From: Papaver somniferum
Taxonomy: Eukaryota > Streptophyta > Magnoliopsida > Ranunculales > Papaveraceae
Direction: 5' to 3'
Assembly: GCF_003573695.1 (NCBI RefSeq)
Contig: NW_020621603.1
Location: forward strand, 18,029,116 to 18,093,115
Length of the DNA stretch: 64,000 bases
In this document: positions 25,499 to 36,354 of the stretch, one piece after another
How the letters are laid out: each line of letters begins with the position of its first letter
Numbering within the stretch: position 1 is the first letter of the stretch
Notes under the pieces: generated by a model
What the model was told of the DNA's origin: nothing
Database searches by the model: none
What the model saw: the letters and a program-made list of their open reading frames with translations, nothing else
Made by a program: the position numbers and the translations under genes

Positions 25499-25735
25499 TG
25501 ATCGCTGTCGTAGGCGTCAAAAATTATTACATAGAGGTCTTGGGTTGTCAAAATTTGTTAGGTCATAGGCACCAAAATTTGATCGCTGTCGTAGGCGTCA
25601 AAATTTTACACGTTAGGTCGTAGGCGTCAAAAATTTAGGTCGTAGGCGTACACGTTAGGTCGTAGGCGTCAAAATTTTACACGTTAGGTCGTAGGCGTCA
25701 AAATTTGATCGCTGTCGTAGGCGTCATTTTTTTAC
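25499..25735 (-). repeat. Tandem reiteration of the LTR terminus next to the primer-binding site
   Basis: The terminal sequence TCGTAGGCGTCAAAA recurs about seven times in 230 bp, with spacers such as TTTTACACGTTAG. The block also includes a displaced copy of the AGAGGTCTTGGGTTGTCAAA segment that belongs about 50 bases further into the LTR. The 3' LTR at 12432 has a single copy. The expansion is confined to the 5' LTR of this element. Confidence 0.85.
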
Positions 25736-28490
25736 TACGCAAAATATATAATGAAGCAAGGGCAAGAAAGGTTCGTTCCCACAGAGAGGTCTTGGGTTGT
25801 CAAATTGTTCGGTTTCCTGTATAAACAATGGGGGATTTCTGATTTTATGTAAAGGAAATTAAAGTAAAAACAAACAAAGCAAAGCAAACACGCAAATATG
25901 TGAAGATATTGGTCAAGGATCAGTTTTCATTCACAAACATGTATTCAAAACAATAATTAGAATTGATATTTAATCTCTCTTTATCAAACGTCCTAGGATA
26001 CCTTGATCGCAAGAATATCCCGCTAATTTCCTCTTATCATCAACAAACACATTAAAAGATGCGAGTATGAGTTCTATCTAAGAGAACAACCTAACGTGTA
26101 AAAGCAATAATCCTGTTTAATTCCCTAGATGCATTAGGTTCTATGAAATCAGGCCAATCAAAGCAATCGAACGTGTAAAAGTACTAATCTGATTTAACAA
26201 AGGTTATGATCCACTTGTGACTACTAGGATGTATCACTACAAGAAATATTCACAATTATGCTACTTGCAATCAGAAATGTATCACTTTTGCGTATAATAA
26301 ACTCTAATCTAGCAATAGAGATGAAAGTAAACTCAATCCATTCGCGACTCGACTAAACAAGTATTCAAATCATGTGACGATATTCATGGTGAATCACAAA
26401 ACGATAAAGGATGGAGACAAAACTAACTCACTGCAAAAAAACATCATGTTTGGAATTCCAACTTATTCCTTAACCAAAAGAAAACTAGCTCATGTTCATG
26501 GAGTTCATCCAAAGAAGAAATAAATCTATCATCTTCACAAACTCTAGAACAAAAAAATAGAAGTAAAAGGTGATTCTCCGTAAAGGAGAGATGAATATAG
26601 TATGTAGAGAGAAGTTCCTTTTTATCCTTCCTTTTCCAAAACTAGGTTAGCAGACTGCGAAGTTAAGCCTCTCACGACCCATTATCCAAGCCCAGTAAAA
26701 CAGGTCCAACTCCAACTACAGCTGCAATGGCATTCCCAGTTTCAGTTCCCTGCACCTGTTATATGCCTCCATCTAAGTCATTCAATTTCGTTTTCCCATT
26801 TGCCTACAAAGATTTATTCATTCTCTCGCAAGCAACAGTAGCTTCTTCTCTTCATTAGATACAAAGTCCTGTCCTCTCGCAACCCGCACATTCATGGCAG
26901 CATCTCAGCACCAGCTGCACAGATTAGCTCCTCTTACTGCTGTCACCAGAACCCATTACAAACTCATTTTCTTCAACTGCATCAATTAGCTCCAGTGTTT
27001 TTTTCTATCTCAGCCACCTTCCACACATGTCTACAGCTGCGTCTCCTGTCAGTTCAGCTCAACCCCTGTAATGCTCCATCTGACACATAAACATTGCACT
27101 GATTCAGTTACGTGACCAGCGTCACCAGAAGCTCCATCATTCCATCTCAAACTCGGCCATCTGTAGACTCAATAAAGTGACTATGTTTTGTAGCTGCAAG
27201 ACCAACAGTTTCTTCTAATGCAACTCAACTTGCAATGTTACAGCCAAACTTAGTCCTCTGTCAGGTTCCGCTACTCGTTGCGGTATCAACTCTTCCTTCT
27301 TGTGCACTAGCAGCCACGACACAACCAACAACACTGCAACCATACTTCATTTCATGTAATCCTTCTCAGCACACCATGTATTGCTTAGTTAACAGCTCCA
27401 ACAACTCTTTCCTGTAATGCTCCAATGGCACCAAGTCCTTTACATCTGCTCAAATGCCTGCAATGCTTACTACTCCTCCATTGCATCAGCTCTAGCTCCT
27501 GAAACCAACATCACTGCCATCACTTCAAACCACCAGTGCCATAGCCTGCAATCTCCTCAGCTCATCACTGACCTTTGTAATTCCTCTTCCCATTCTTCTC
27601 AGCTCACTGCCACAAATCAACCAGTTCACCATCATTCTCAACATAACCAGAACTTCAATCATGTAATTCACCAACACAAGGCAAAGCATCATTTCTTCCA
27701 TCTGTGGCTCCATAACTCTCAGCTTTCACTCAACTGCAATCACCATCTGTTGCAGCTCTCAATTCAAACCACCATGTACTTATAATCACCTCTTCATGCC
27801 ATATTCAAGCTTGAATCAAACCCTAATTTCCGACAAACCCATCTTCCCAAATCGATCTCAGACAGCATCACGAACTCGAATTCACCATCTTCATCACAGT
27901 TGAACCTTTAATCTGTAATCCCTGACTTTGTTTAAGAAACCTAATTTCTGTAACTCGTTTCTTCAACTGTACTGCTTGAATTTGAAAGCCCATTCATAAC
28001 CTTTGTCCTAACATTCATTTAAACCTCTTAATTTCTTCAAATTCTTCATCAATCTCTCGATCTCCATTTCCATCTGAATTCTAATGGAGCCGCCATTTCT
28101 TTTCTCCCTGAGTTGGGGAATGAATGATTGAGAAATCATTCTCTCAATTTCAGGTGTTGCTAATAGCCAAAACTTCTATAGGCACCCGACATATCAATAT
28201 GGGCCACTCAGTACTCTTCTTGTACTGTTAGTCCTTGGGAACTGACAAGCTTAACTGTTGGTTTTGTTCGTAACCTTCTCATACGACGTCGAAATGACCT
28301 CGTTCTTTCGCCTGCGACTTGATGTGTTTGCCTTTTCGCTCCAAATGGTCATTTTCTCCTTCTTTTGTTCCCAAGGACTCCATTGCATCTAATAAAATCA
28401 AACTCACACATAAGATACATAATTTACATGAAAACTTGCAAAGAAAGCATAAACAATAGATAAATATCAAGGTGTTTATGACACCTATCA
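25499..28490 (-). repeat. 5' LTR of gypsy element A (about 3.0 kb)
   Basis: Runs from TGATCGCTGTCG (25499) to CACCTATCA (28490), followed by the CTAAG duplication. The segment 26623-27918, which is C-rich and contains open stretches (27235-27417, 27417-27785) that I consider non-coding, is absent from the 3' LTR because of the deletion at 21291. Confidence 0.88.
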
Positions 28491-29313
28491 CTAAGACATG
28501 CACAAACACAGCACACACACTACATTTTTTTGGTTTCCACGAGTAGTCCATTTGGATTTCAACAATATCCTTACCACCCAATATAAATGAGTCAGGAAAT
28601 TCACACTCTACATCCACTTCAACACAAATCCTAGCATAACTCATTCTATTTTTATTTAGAGTTTGAGTATCCATCATTAGAGGTTTCCCTAAGGAGCTAT
28701 CTATCATACTCAACCCGTTGTTATTCCACATGAACAATGGAACATTTCTAAAATTCATCGATACAGGGACTGATTTCAATTCAACTATTTCCTGCTCAAC
28801 TACTCTTGACCAAGGCTTAATGATGAATAATCTGTTTGAAATGAACATGGAACCCATCTCTAAAGCACGGACTCTATCCTCAGCAGACTGAAAATCAAAA
28901 ATAAACATATTCTCACCATGTATAGTCATTTGAAAGTTACCTTTAGGTTTCCAGGTCCGAGTTACAGCACTGCGAACCCAATTAAACGACAATCTTCTAC
29001 CCACAAAAGCTCCAATAACCTTATCTTCACAAAGACGGGTATCCTCATTAAAAATCTCATAAGGAATATCCATAGAATTTTTACCATCAATCACTGGGTA
29101 TGAATAGAACTCCATATCCTCAGAGATAACTGATTCCTTCTGCTTTTCAAACAAAGAAGACCACGCAACTGGAGATACTGAAGATCCAGAATGGGGGAAA
29201 TTTTCAAAACCAGGAGGAATAAAAGGATTTAAAGAAGATTTACATCCAGGATTAGAAGAATCATGAACACCCCCCATAAGAGAATCCTCTAATGGTATGG
29301 AGGAAACTACCAT
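28491..29313 (-). pseudogene. LINE ORF1, N-terminal part (DUF4283-like plus half a CCHC knuckle)
   Basis: Reads leftward from the ATG at 29313 and continues into the gypsy LTR only as artefact beyond 28491. After a low-complexity N-terminus, residues about 85-185 have the pattern of the DUF4283 domain found in plant LINE ORF1 proteins (VGRRLSFNWVRSAVTRTW, FIFDFQSAEDRVRALEMG). YARICVEVDVECEFPDSF and WKPKKCSVC, the start of a zf-CCHC_4 knuckle, follow. The gypsy element is inserted within the knuckle; the last His and Cys lie on the other side at 12431. ORF1 proteins bind LINE RNA. This one is inactivated by the insertion. Confidence 0.9.
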
Positions 29314-29410
29314 AGGAAGGGTTTCCGGAGAAGGAGAAGAAACCCTAACCCAAAATCGCTATTGACTTTAGCCGTTGAAAATTGACTTCCCCAAGTGTTT
29401 ACCCGACCTT

Positions 29411-29427
29411 AACACCTCTTAATTTTC
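29411..29427. repeat. Right 17-bp target-site duplication of the LINE
   Basis: An exact copy of AACACCTCTTAATTTTC (7628-7644). It marks the 5' end of the LINE on the minus strand. Confidence 0.92.
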
Positions 29428-29981
29428 ACTTACAATTTAAACTTAAGTTCTTCTTTTTACTCAAAATCAAAATAAACCTTAACTTGTATTTTTAATCATC
29501 CTTCATCGTATTTTAAATTAGTTAATTGTTCCCTTTATAATGCTCATACAATTGTAAACCATAAATCTTATTTTTCTCCCAAAACAAAAAGATCCTAATT
29601 CTTAATTCTCTCTAAAATGATATTCTTTTCTCTTATTCATGATAATGATAATAATAAAATTAATAGGAGTGTCTATTCTAATTATTCTATTCAAAAATTT
29701 TCACAACAACATCAATCGAATCGGAATTAACTTGGGGTTTGATTCTTTTTCTAAGACCATTTTTTTAAAACTCTATAAACACAACCAATAAAAGAAAAAT
29801 CTATAAGATGATTTTTTTTCTCAATCATGATTGCACCAAAATTGATCGAGGGTATTGATTACTCTTCAAAAATATTAATTATGCCAAATATCTTACATAA
29901 ATTTAATTATAAAAAATAGATAATTAATTTTTTTTTTGTTGATTTAGGGTTTAATGATCATCTTATTTTGGGTTATTTATA
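29428..29981. other. AT-rich spacer, nothing recognised
   Basis: Very AT-rich sequence with homopolymer runs and no open frame of note. It is the right flank of the LINE insertion. Confidence 0.5.
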
Positions 29982-30183
29982 ATAAGCGCCAATTATTGGT
30001 ATGAGAAATCGAAAAAACAAATAAAATATAAGAGAGATAGTGTTTCTTTGCATTGGAGAATGTAATTGCAGAAAGAGAAGTTTAAAAATCCATGAATATT
30101 TGCGTTCTCCAATGTAAAGAAACACTATCTCTCTTATATTTTATTCATTTTTTCAATTTCCCATGCCAATGATTGGTTCTTAT
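29982..30183. repeat. About 200-bp imperfect hairpin (MITE or hairpin-RNA candidate)
   Basis: Arms 29982-30060 and 30105-30183 are inverted copies of one another with about nine mismatches. The inner 40 bases (AATAAAATATAAGAGAGATA and following) are nearly perfect. The loop is 44 bases. No clear target duplication was found. It could be a foldback MITE, or if transcribed a long miRNA- or siRNA-type precursor. A second small inverted repeat (CTTGTGCAT/GTGCACAAG) follows at about 30184-30203. Confidence 0.7.
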
Positions 30184-30697
30184 CTTGTGCATGGGTGCAC
30201 AAGATAACAAAATTCCTTATGCATTAAGTCATTTTCTGGCAAGTGTATGATTATTGATTAGCTCGAGTAATAGTATTTCGATCACCTAGGTCCAATATAT
30301 AGGTGTTTAATGTTGCTAAGAGTTCGATTTATGGTTCGATGTTAAATTTCCATGCTTACATTTGTGAATGGCCATCAGTTTCTAAACTAGGTAAGAAAAT
30401 AGTATCTCATGTACTATGGAAGTGATATACCTGAATGCTGCAGATTGCTACAACTCATCAACCATCCAAATCCAAATCCAAAGCCTTTTCCAGTAGCAAG
30501 TATCGGGTCGGCTAGAGAGTATCTCATAAAAGTATAACTTAATTTTTACGCCGGCTTGTCAAGCCTTGCACACCCGCACTCATCAACCATCAACAATCGT
30601 AATTAGTAACCGTATGAAATTGCCATGGATTTTTCGATAGGTTTACCAAAAGTTTGTGACGTTTGAGTTTAACCATTTAGTTGGTAGATGATCATGG
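30184..30697. other. Spacer and first copy of the repeated 5' flank (left half)
   Basis: Nothing coding. From about 30580 it matches the flank upstream of the membrane-protein genes (CATCAACAATC..TAGTTAGTAA, GTTTGAGTTTAACCA, TTGGTAGATG). The match continues after the LTR insertion at 40790. Confidence 0.6.
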
Positions 30698-30702
30698 GAA
30701 TG
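30698..30702. repeat. Left target-site duplication (GAATG) of gypsy element C
   Basis: GAATG here and at 40790-40794 flanks TGATACA...GTATCA. Joining the flanks gives GGGAATGAGATTGGTAGATG, which exists uninterrupted at 56289-56306, confirming the borders. Confidence 0.95.
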
Positions 30703-31276
30703 TGATACAGGAGTATCGTAGCAGAAGAAGAATGTTGTGAAGATTAACTTCACAGTTAGAATTAGATGTGCAGGTCATATGCACAAGACTTAAGTAGCGT
30801 GAAGATTATATTCACACAAGCAAAGTAACAGAAGTAGAGGGACAGCTAAGGATGTTAGCTGAGGCTAATCATTAGCCTAGATTTAATTGAGCCATATTAC
30901 GGCTAGAGAGTATCTAGAAGATACTAGAAGAGGTGTAAAGTTTGTTAACTTAGCCTAGAAGTTTGAGGTTTCCTAACTTGAATAGGATTCCTAGTTTAGA
31001 TGAATTCTAAAAACTCATAGTTTTATTTCTTTTACAGCAAGTTCTCGCTCATATAAAAGGAGGAGACTTGTAAGCTAGAGAGGTAGAGAAAAACGAGAGA
31101 GAGAGAGAGAGCAGCCAGGTTATTGGTTTGTGGAGTTTTTCTTTCAAAGAAATAGAAGAAGAAGAAGTTAGTAGAAACAACCGTATTCTTTTCTATTTAT
31201 TATTGTTCTTTTTTCTTTGTGTTCTTCCTATCTTTGTTCAGGGCAGTACTGACTCTAAGTACCACTGATCGATTAT
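30703..31276 (+). repeat. 5' LTR of element C (main part)
   Basis: Starts TGATACAGGAGTATCG and contains a TATA-like CATATAAAAGG near 31050. It is interrupted ten or so bases before its end by element B; the remaining ACGTATCA lies at 38003-38010. Confidence 0.92.
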
Positions 31277-32963
31277 TGATGTGATTGTAGAAGTGGTAAA
31301 TAAGATTCGTTCGGTCGGACTTGTAAAGACTCGATTCTAGACTTAAAAATAAAGAAAACACTAAAATAAAGAAAATATATTCACAAGATTGTCACGATAA
31401 CGAGAGATACTAGGACTTGGGATTCCACTAATTCTCATGTTCATGTGGTTCAACTAATTATTCTAGACATATATAGCTCTAAAGTTAACTTTTTATAGAC
31501 TCTTCTTCTTTGCCAAGGTGGATTTTTAAAAGATTCATTGTAAATCACAAGCATAACGCATCAAAAGTATTAAGACTAAGCATACGTTATCAAACGAAAT
31601 CACAACTAATTAGTGAAAATCATAAAACAATTAAATCAAATGTAAAAAGTCATACAAGAAATAAGTAGAATTACCACATGCATGAAAAATAGCTTCCTCC
31701 TTTTTCCCAGTATTGGGGTTTAGCTCCTCATATTATTCACGTTCTCAAAATAGGTGTTCATAGCTCAAATAGGTGAAAAACAAGAGAAAACTTATAAAGC
31801 AGACAGTTTGCAACGCTGTATTGGCGTTACAAACAGCTGTTACAACGGGTGTTGAACTACTACAGAGAAAAGATGACAGCTTATGATATATGTGATCTAT
31901 TGAACAACGATACTTCTGATGTGTTGTTTGAATACGACAGCCTTTGCGACTGTTCTCGTCTGTCCAATGTTCTTCAGCTTCTCTTGTTCACCAGCAGCAG
32001 GTGAATATTCCTGCAACTTCACCTGCGCTTCTCTGCTCCGATTCTATCAAACCCCCGAACTCTCGACTCCTTTCTGTTAGGTTCCAGGCGACTATATATA
32101 CACCACATCACCGATTAAATCCGATAAAATCTTTTGAAAATATCTTTCTCTTCTTCGGCTTTCTTTGACAATAATTCACGGATTTTATTTCCCTTTAATT
32201 CTCTTACGCGTCTTCTCAGCCAAACCAACTTCCTAAAATATCTTGGACAAAATCCAGACGAATATATCTTCTTGCTCTCCACGTAGTTACCAAAAAATGA
32301 TTTCCAAAACAACCGAGATATCATAGCTCTCCTGTTTTACAAGAAATCGATGTTAATTTCTTCTTTTACGTGACTCGTTCAACTACCTTTTCTGTATCAC
32401 CCAACACAAGCCCAATCCAATCCAACTGTTTGAGAAAATCCGATTATATCTCTCCCAGAATCTTCTCTGTTCAAACCGAGAAACTATCCTTCCCTGTTTA
32501 ACGACGTCCGGATTATCCAGCCCATGTTCTTCGGATCCAACACATATACATCCCATGTCCGGTCCATTCAAGTCCATCCCAATCGAGTTTAGTGATTGAA
32601 TCTATCAAAATTACGTCCAAAATCCAAACCAGAAGTTCGCAGGTGAGCAGCTTTTGAACATGACATTTCCCTCCATTTTTCTATTTTTAAACCGAGAAGA
32701 TGTTGTGCCCTTTATCATGTTGTTGGGGTGCCGATAGTGATTTAGGCCCCCCTTAGTAATTTGGGTGCCCCTTACCCAAAGTGGGAGTCCGAATAGTAAT
32801 TTTCTCCCACGAGCGCAAATACCACTTTTCGAGCCAATTTTCCCTCAAAAGCTTATTTCTCCAACAACACCTACAAAGACATAAAAAACCGTAATAAATA
32901 CGAAATCGAGCACTAACAATATATACAATTGAGATCATATTAGACACATAAATGTGTCCATCA
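31277..32963 (-). repeat. 3' LTR of element B
   Basis: Starts TGATGTGATTGTAGAAG (one base short of the TGATAGTGATTG in the other LTR) and ends GTGTCCATCA. Open stretches inside (31944-32168 and others) recur in the other LTR and are not genes. Confidence 0.9.
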
Positions 32964-34100
32964 AATACCCCCAAACTTTTTATTTGCTAGTCCTCGAGCA
33001 ATTCAAATCTAGAAAATAAAATCCTTACTCACTATCGCAGGCATCGTCGATTGCATTTAGCGTATGCAACAATCCTTTAAACCCCTAGGTGGCCCTTGTG
33101 GCCGAGTTATAGTCTCGGGAGGGATTACAAGAGATATACCCACAAAACCTTTACTCCAGACCCTAACTATCTACGCAGAACCTTGGAAGGCACTAAAGAA
33201 TCTCCTTGGTTGGCATACTAATTGACTATAAGAGGAAGTACCCTGATGCGAAATTCCAATTGTTGTACACGAGTTTGCACTCAAGCATACTAAAATTCAT
33301 ATATAAGTGACAGATCTCTACTCAGATAGTCGCACTATGGACATCAATATCCGGAGTCAAAACTAATCACATGGATAGATCAAGAAGATGGATATAGAGA
33401 AAAACATAGATGGTTTTGATGTTTACTAAGTGAACGACGTTTCCCATATCTGTCTGAAGGCCTCCGCCAAAATGAACCTATCCTAATGGATTGAGGTAGT
33501 AGTATGACTAATATCAACACACTGGCATATAAAAGGGAACCAGTGGTCGATAACCTAACTCTAGGTCAACACAACTGACATATACAAGGGTACCAGTGGT
33601 CGACTTTATTGAATTTATTCCTTTTGGTGAAATGGTCTGGTCTCAAAAAAAATTTCATGGTATCTCAATCACTCTAATTCACCCTAGCATTGGTAACAAC
33701 TTGAATCGTGAGCCCAACCAAATCACTTAGAAACATATTTAAAAAGAAAAATAAAAACAGAAGTGAAAAGGACTCAACGAGATATGGCGAAACTACCATG
33801 TTATTTATAACACCTGAGCTCTGTGCTTTTATGAATAGACTCTTTAGATGTTTCCATCTAATCAGATTGGTTCCTCAACTCCTACAACCAAAATGCTTCC
33901 ATCCACTTAGATTGGTTAGTGCAATCCTTAATAGGCATAAATTTCTAGGCTCTGGAGTTTATTTATTACAACTAAAAAGTTTCTCCCGTACCCCCAAACT
34001 TAAATCTAACATTGTCCTCAATGTTCTAAAGATAAAATTAAAAGCATGAACAAGGAGAAATTGTTACCATTTGAAGTAAAAGAGATAAGGAAAGATATTA
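32964..34100 (-). other. Noncoding 3' internal region of element B with conserved palindromic motifs
   Basis: Carries TTGCTAGTCCTCGAGCAA (32984-33001), the block CGAGTTATAGTCTCG...ATATACCCACAAAACCT (about 33103-33150) and ACATTGTCCTCAATGT (34008-34023). Order and spacing to the polypurine tract are like gypsy A. Confidence 0.7.
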
Positions 34101-34109
34101 CCGTGTTGC

Positions 34110-34636
34110 ATGAGATTGGGTTACCTCCCAAAAAGTGCTAAGTTTAACGTCTTCAGCCAGACATAAGAAAGGATTAATCACCTCGTATCATAAAGTAATA
34201 TCCGAAATATCTGTGGGTCATCAAAACCAAATAGAGTTATCACAAGTAAAAGGAATCTGCAACATGCCAAGAAAATTAACAAATAAAGTGCACCCTCGTC
34301 TAGTTTCCTGTTTAAGACAACTACATCTAGTTGTGGTTCAGGTTCAGGCTCTATGAAAGGGTCTAGATAAAATATTTTCATGCACTGGAATTCCTCAAAG
34401 CTAAGGTACGGTTCAGGTATTAGAGTCTGGAAAAACTCAAGTAAAAACTTAGAAGCACATAATAATAACCTGAATAATTGTGGATCCTTAAAGTCAATCA
34501 GTTTTGACTCACACAACTGACCACAATGAGAGTGGTGGTATTCCTTAAACAAATGTGTCGACCCTAATCTCCTAAAGTAATTAGGTTTAGTCTTAAAACT
34601 TAATAATTGACACATATGAAACTTATACGTTCCCAC
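34110..34636 (-). pseudogene. C-terminal continuation of the element B ORF (after a stop)
   Basis: An open stretch of 152 residues lies in a frame directly after the stop of the main ORF. It contains DFKDPQLFRLLLC and DDPQIFRILLYDTR. Reading on past a frame change, LNLALFGR and a Pro-Asn follow, matching the end of the gypsy A ORF (DPQLFRLLVYGE, LNQALHGRKP). I infer that the original protein extended to here and was cut by a stop at about 34640. Confidence 0.5.
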
Positions 34637-34642
34637 AATTGG

Positions 34643-35833
34643 TCAAAAAATATTTGGTGGGAAAACAAAGTCAATCTGGATATCATAGCCTGGGTAAACC
34701 ACATCAACCAGAGGATGGGTTTCTAACAACTGAACTTCCTTATGGACATCACTAGGTTCAGGAAAACGTGTATGAAGATAATCTTGTAAAATGGTTGAGG
34801 CACATATGTCAAGTCCCAAGCGAGGGACCTTTCTAATAGTTAAAGCACATGGAGAATGATAATCACCCCCAAACTTAGAGTTTTCAGTGTCTCTAGAAAG
34901 ACTAGTCACAACTTCCTTAATTTCAAGGTCATATGATTCCTGAAAATGGTCAATTGATTCTTCTAAGTCAGGTTCATCCTCACTCATCTCTACGAGTTCA
35001 CTTTCTTTGTCTAAGACTAATGTTTCTAAATCGCTAGACTCTAAAACAATATTCTCAGAAAAAACTCGTTCCTCTAAACCATAATTAGCTTCGTAATCAA
35101 AAGGAAATACTATATCGTCTAAAACGGGAGTATCTCTAGTCAAATCCTCGCCCTTTTGAATAGGTGAATAATTATTAAAATTATTTGGATTTGAACTAGA
35201 AACATTATCATTATTAAGCTCAATTGAAGTAACAAATTCCTGATCACTATGCCTACTTATTTCAAATTCTTCATCAACACTATCCTCATCATAATCATCA
35301 TTATAATAACATGAAAATGGTTGAACCTCATCTAAATAAGTAGTGTTACCAATTTTATCCTCGTCATCTTGATTATGTGAATAACTATCTTCATTTTCAA
35401 AGGTACTATTGGAAACTCTATATTGGAAATTAAGAACAGTTATGTTCTGGGCCTCTAATAAAATATTTTGAGTCGACTCACATGACTTCCTGATTGAATC
35501 TAAGAAAGAAAGTTCACTCGTTGCATTGCTTTCGTCCATAACTAAGTTATTCATTTCTGCTAACTTACGTGTCGACTCATCTAACCTACGTGTTGACTCT
35601 AGTAGAGAGGAATTTTGCTTGTATGACCGGTTGGCGTGTGGATAGTAATTGGGCTCACCATGGTATGGACCATAACCTTCAAAAGGATGATGTTCCCAAC
35701 CATTATTCACACTATGGTCAAAGTAGTAACGTCCATTTTGACACTCAGTCTGATATTCGTTGTATTGGCTATTGTAATACCAGTTCGACATTCTATTACA
35801 GGTGTGTGAGTTGTCACACAAAATAAAACCCAC
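34643..35833 (-). CDS. Unrecognised 396-residue ORF of non-autonomous gypsy element B
   Basis: This is a long uninterrupted frame. The natural start is probably the Met of MSNWYYNSQYNEYQTE (about residue 15 of the open frame). Residues 15-75 are rich in Tyr, Asn, His and Gln. A helical repeat follows around residues 76-140 (STRRLDESTRKLAEMNNLV, ESTQNILLEAQN). Residues 160-310 are very acidic (Asp/Glu-rich, DDEDKIG, YDEDSVDEEFE), and a short hydrophobic C-terminus ends VFPPNIF. There is no CCHC knuckle, protease DSG, RT or integrase motif. The layout is shared with the decayed ORF of gypsy A. Known autonomous Ogre/Tat elements can carry an extra ORF of unknown role before gag; a link to that is speculative. 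Function unknown. Confidence 0.5.
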   Translation of the reverse strand: MGFILCDNSHTCNRMSNWYYNSQYNEYQTECQNGRYYFDHSVNNGWEHHPFEGYGPYHGEPNYYPHANRSYKQNSSLLESTRRLDESTRKLAEMNNLVMDESNATSELSFLDSIRKSCESTQNILLEAQNITVLNFQYRVSNSTFENEDSYSHNQDDEDKIGNTTYLDEVQPFSCYYNDDYDEDSVDEEFEISRHSDQEFVTSIELNNDNVSSSNPNNFNNYSPIQKGEDLTRDTPVLDDIVFPFDYEANYGLEERVFSENIVLESSDLETLVLDKESELVEMSEDEPDLEESIDHFQESYDLEIKEVVTSLSRDTENSKFGGDYHSPCALTIRKVPRLGLDICASTILQDYLHTRFPEPSDVHKEVQLLETHPLVDVVYPGYDIQIDFVFPPNIF

Positions 35834-36339
35834 TGACAGGGGATTCGTGGGAGGATAGAATCTTACCTCCCGTACCAGACGGGCAATGAACCGTTGAAGT
35901 TGACTCAGGCCACCGACTCCGATGTCAGTGTACGAACCCGAGGGGCCGAGACAGTATCGTAACTGTCGTCCTTCCCTGCAAACGGTTGATATTTAATTTT
36001 GACCTTTCCTTAGGGTTTAAAAATAATGTCCAAGAATGTCCAAAAAGTCCAAAAATAAAAATGTCCAAAAAGAAAAAGAAAAATTACAAAAATAACACCC
36101 TATTTACAGTTTCTAAAAATAAAACAAAATAACTATATACAAAATCTTCTTCTTCACTCCTTTCGGATTCCTGTTTTCTTTCTTGCTTTGGCGATGCTTT
36201 CCTTTTATAACACTTTTTCTTCCCTTGTAGCTTCGCTCCAAATCTGAAAAGAATCGAAAAATACCAAAACGCGTAAAAAAAAATAATAAAAAGAAAAATA
36301 AAAAGAAACCTAAAACAAATCTAAATACAAGTCCGCGTC

Positions 36340-36354
36340 GGCGGCGCCAAAAAT
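36340..36354 (-). other. Primer-binding site of element B
   Basis: Minus strand reads ATTTTTGGCGCCGCC next to the LTR end, the same type as gypsy A. Confidence 0.8.

Larger units (their letters stand above)
12432..28490 (-). mobile_element. Non-autonomous Ty3/gypsy element A (Tat/Athila-type signals), nested in the LINE
   Basis: Minus orientation: 5' LTR 28490-25499, primer-binding site containing TTTTGGCGCCGC (25485-25498), internal region 25498-21865, polypurine tract (reads GTGTGGGGGAATT) at 21865, and 3' LTR 21864-12432, itself interrupted by a copia element. CTAAG duplications flank it. The TGGCGCC-type primer site and the CTCGAGGACTAGCAA...GGGGG motif before the 3' LTR are those of plant Tat/Athila/Ogre gypsy elements (family knowledge). 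The internal region has no gag, protease, RT, RNase H or integrase, only an unrecognised Gln/Tyr/Asn-rich ORF. I infer a large retrotransposon derivative that depends on another element. Confidence 0.9.
7645..29410 (-). mobile_element. L1-type LINE, near full length, interrupted by nested LTR elements
   Basis: It reads on the minus strand: ORF1 (29313 leftward, resuming at 12431 after the nested gypsy element), ORF2 (11905 leftward) and an oligo(A) tail at 7645. Without the nested insert it is about 5.7 kb, the normal size for a plant L1. Exact 17-bp target duplications flank it. ORF1 and ORF2 both carry stops and frameshifts, so this copy is dead. It is the oldest layer of the nest because the gypsy and copia elements sit inside it. 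Confidence 0.93.

Noticed and set aside
27235..27785. Two adjacent Ser/His/Gln-rich open frames inside the gypsy A 5' LTR
   Set aside because: They lie wholly within the LTR, have no domain, and reflect a C-rich repeat composition.
32115..32974. Minus-strand open frames in the element B LTR
   Set aside because: They recur in the other LTR with differences and have no coding signature.
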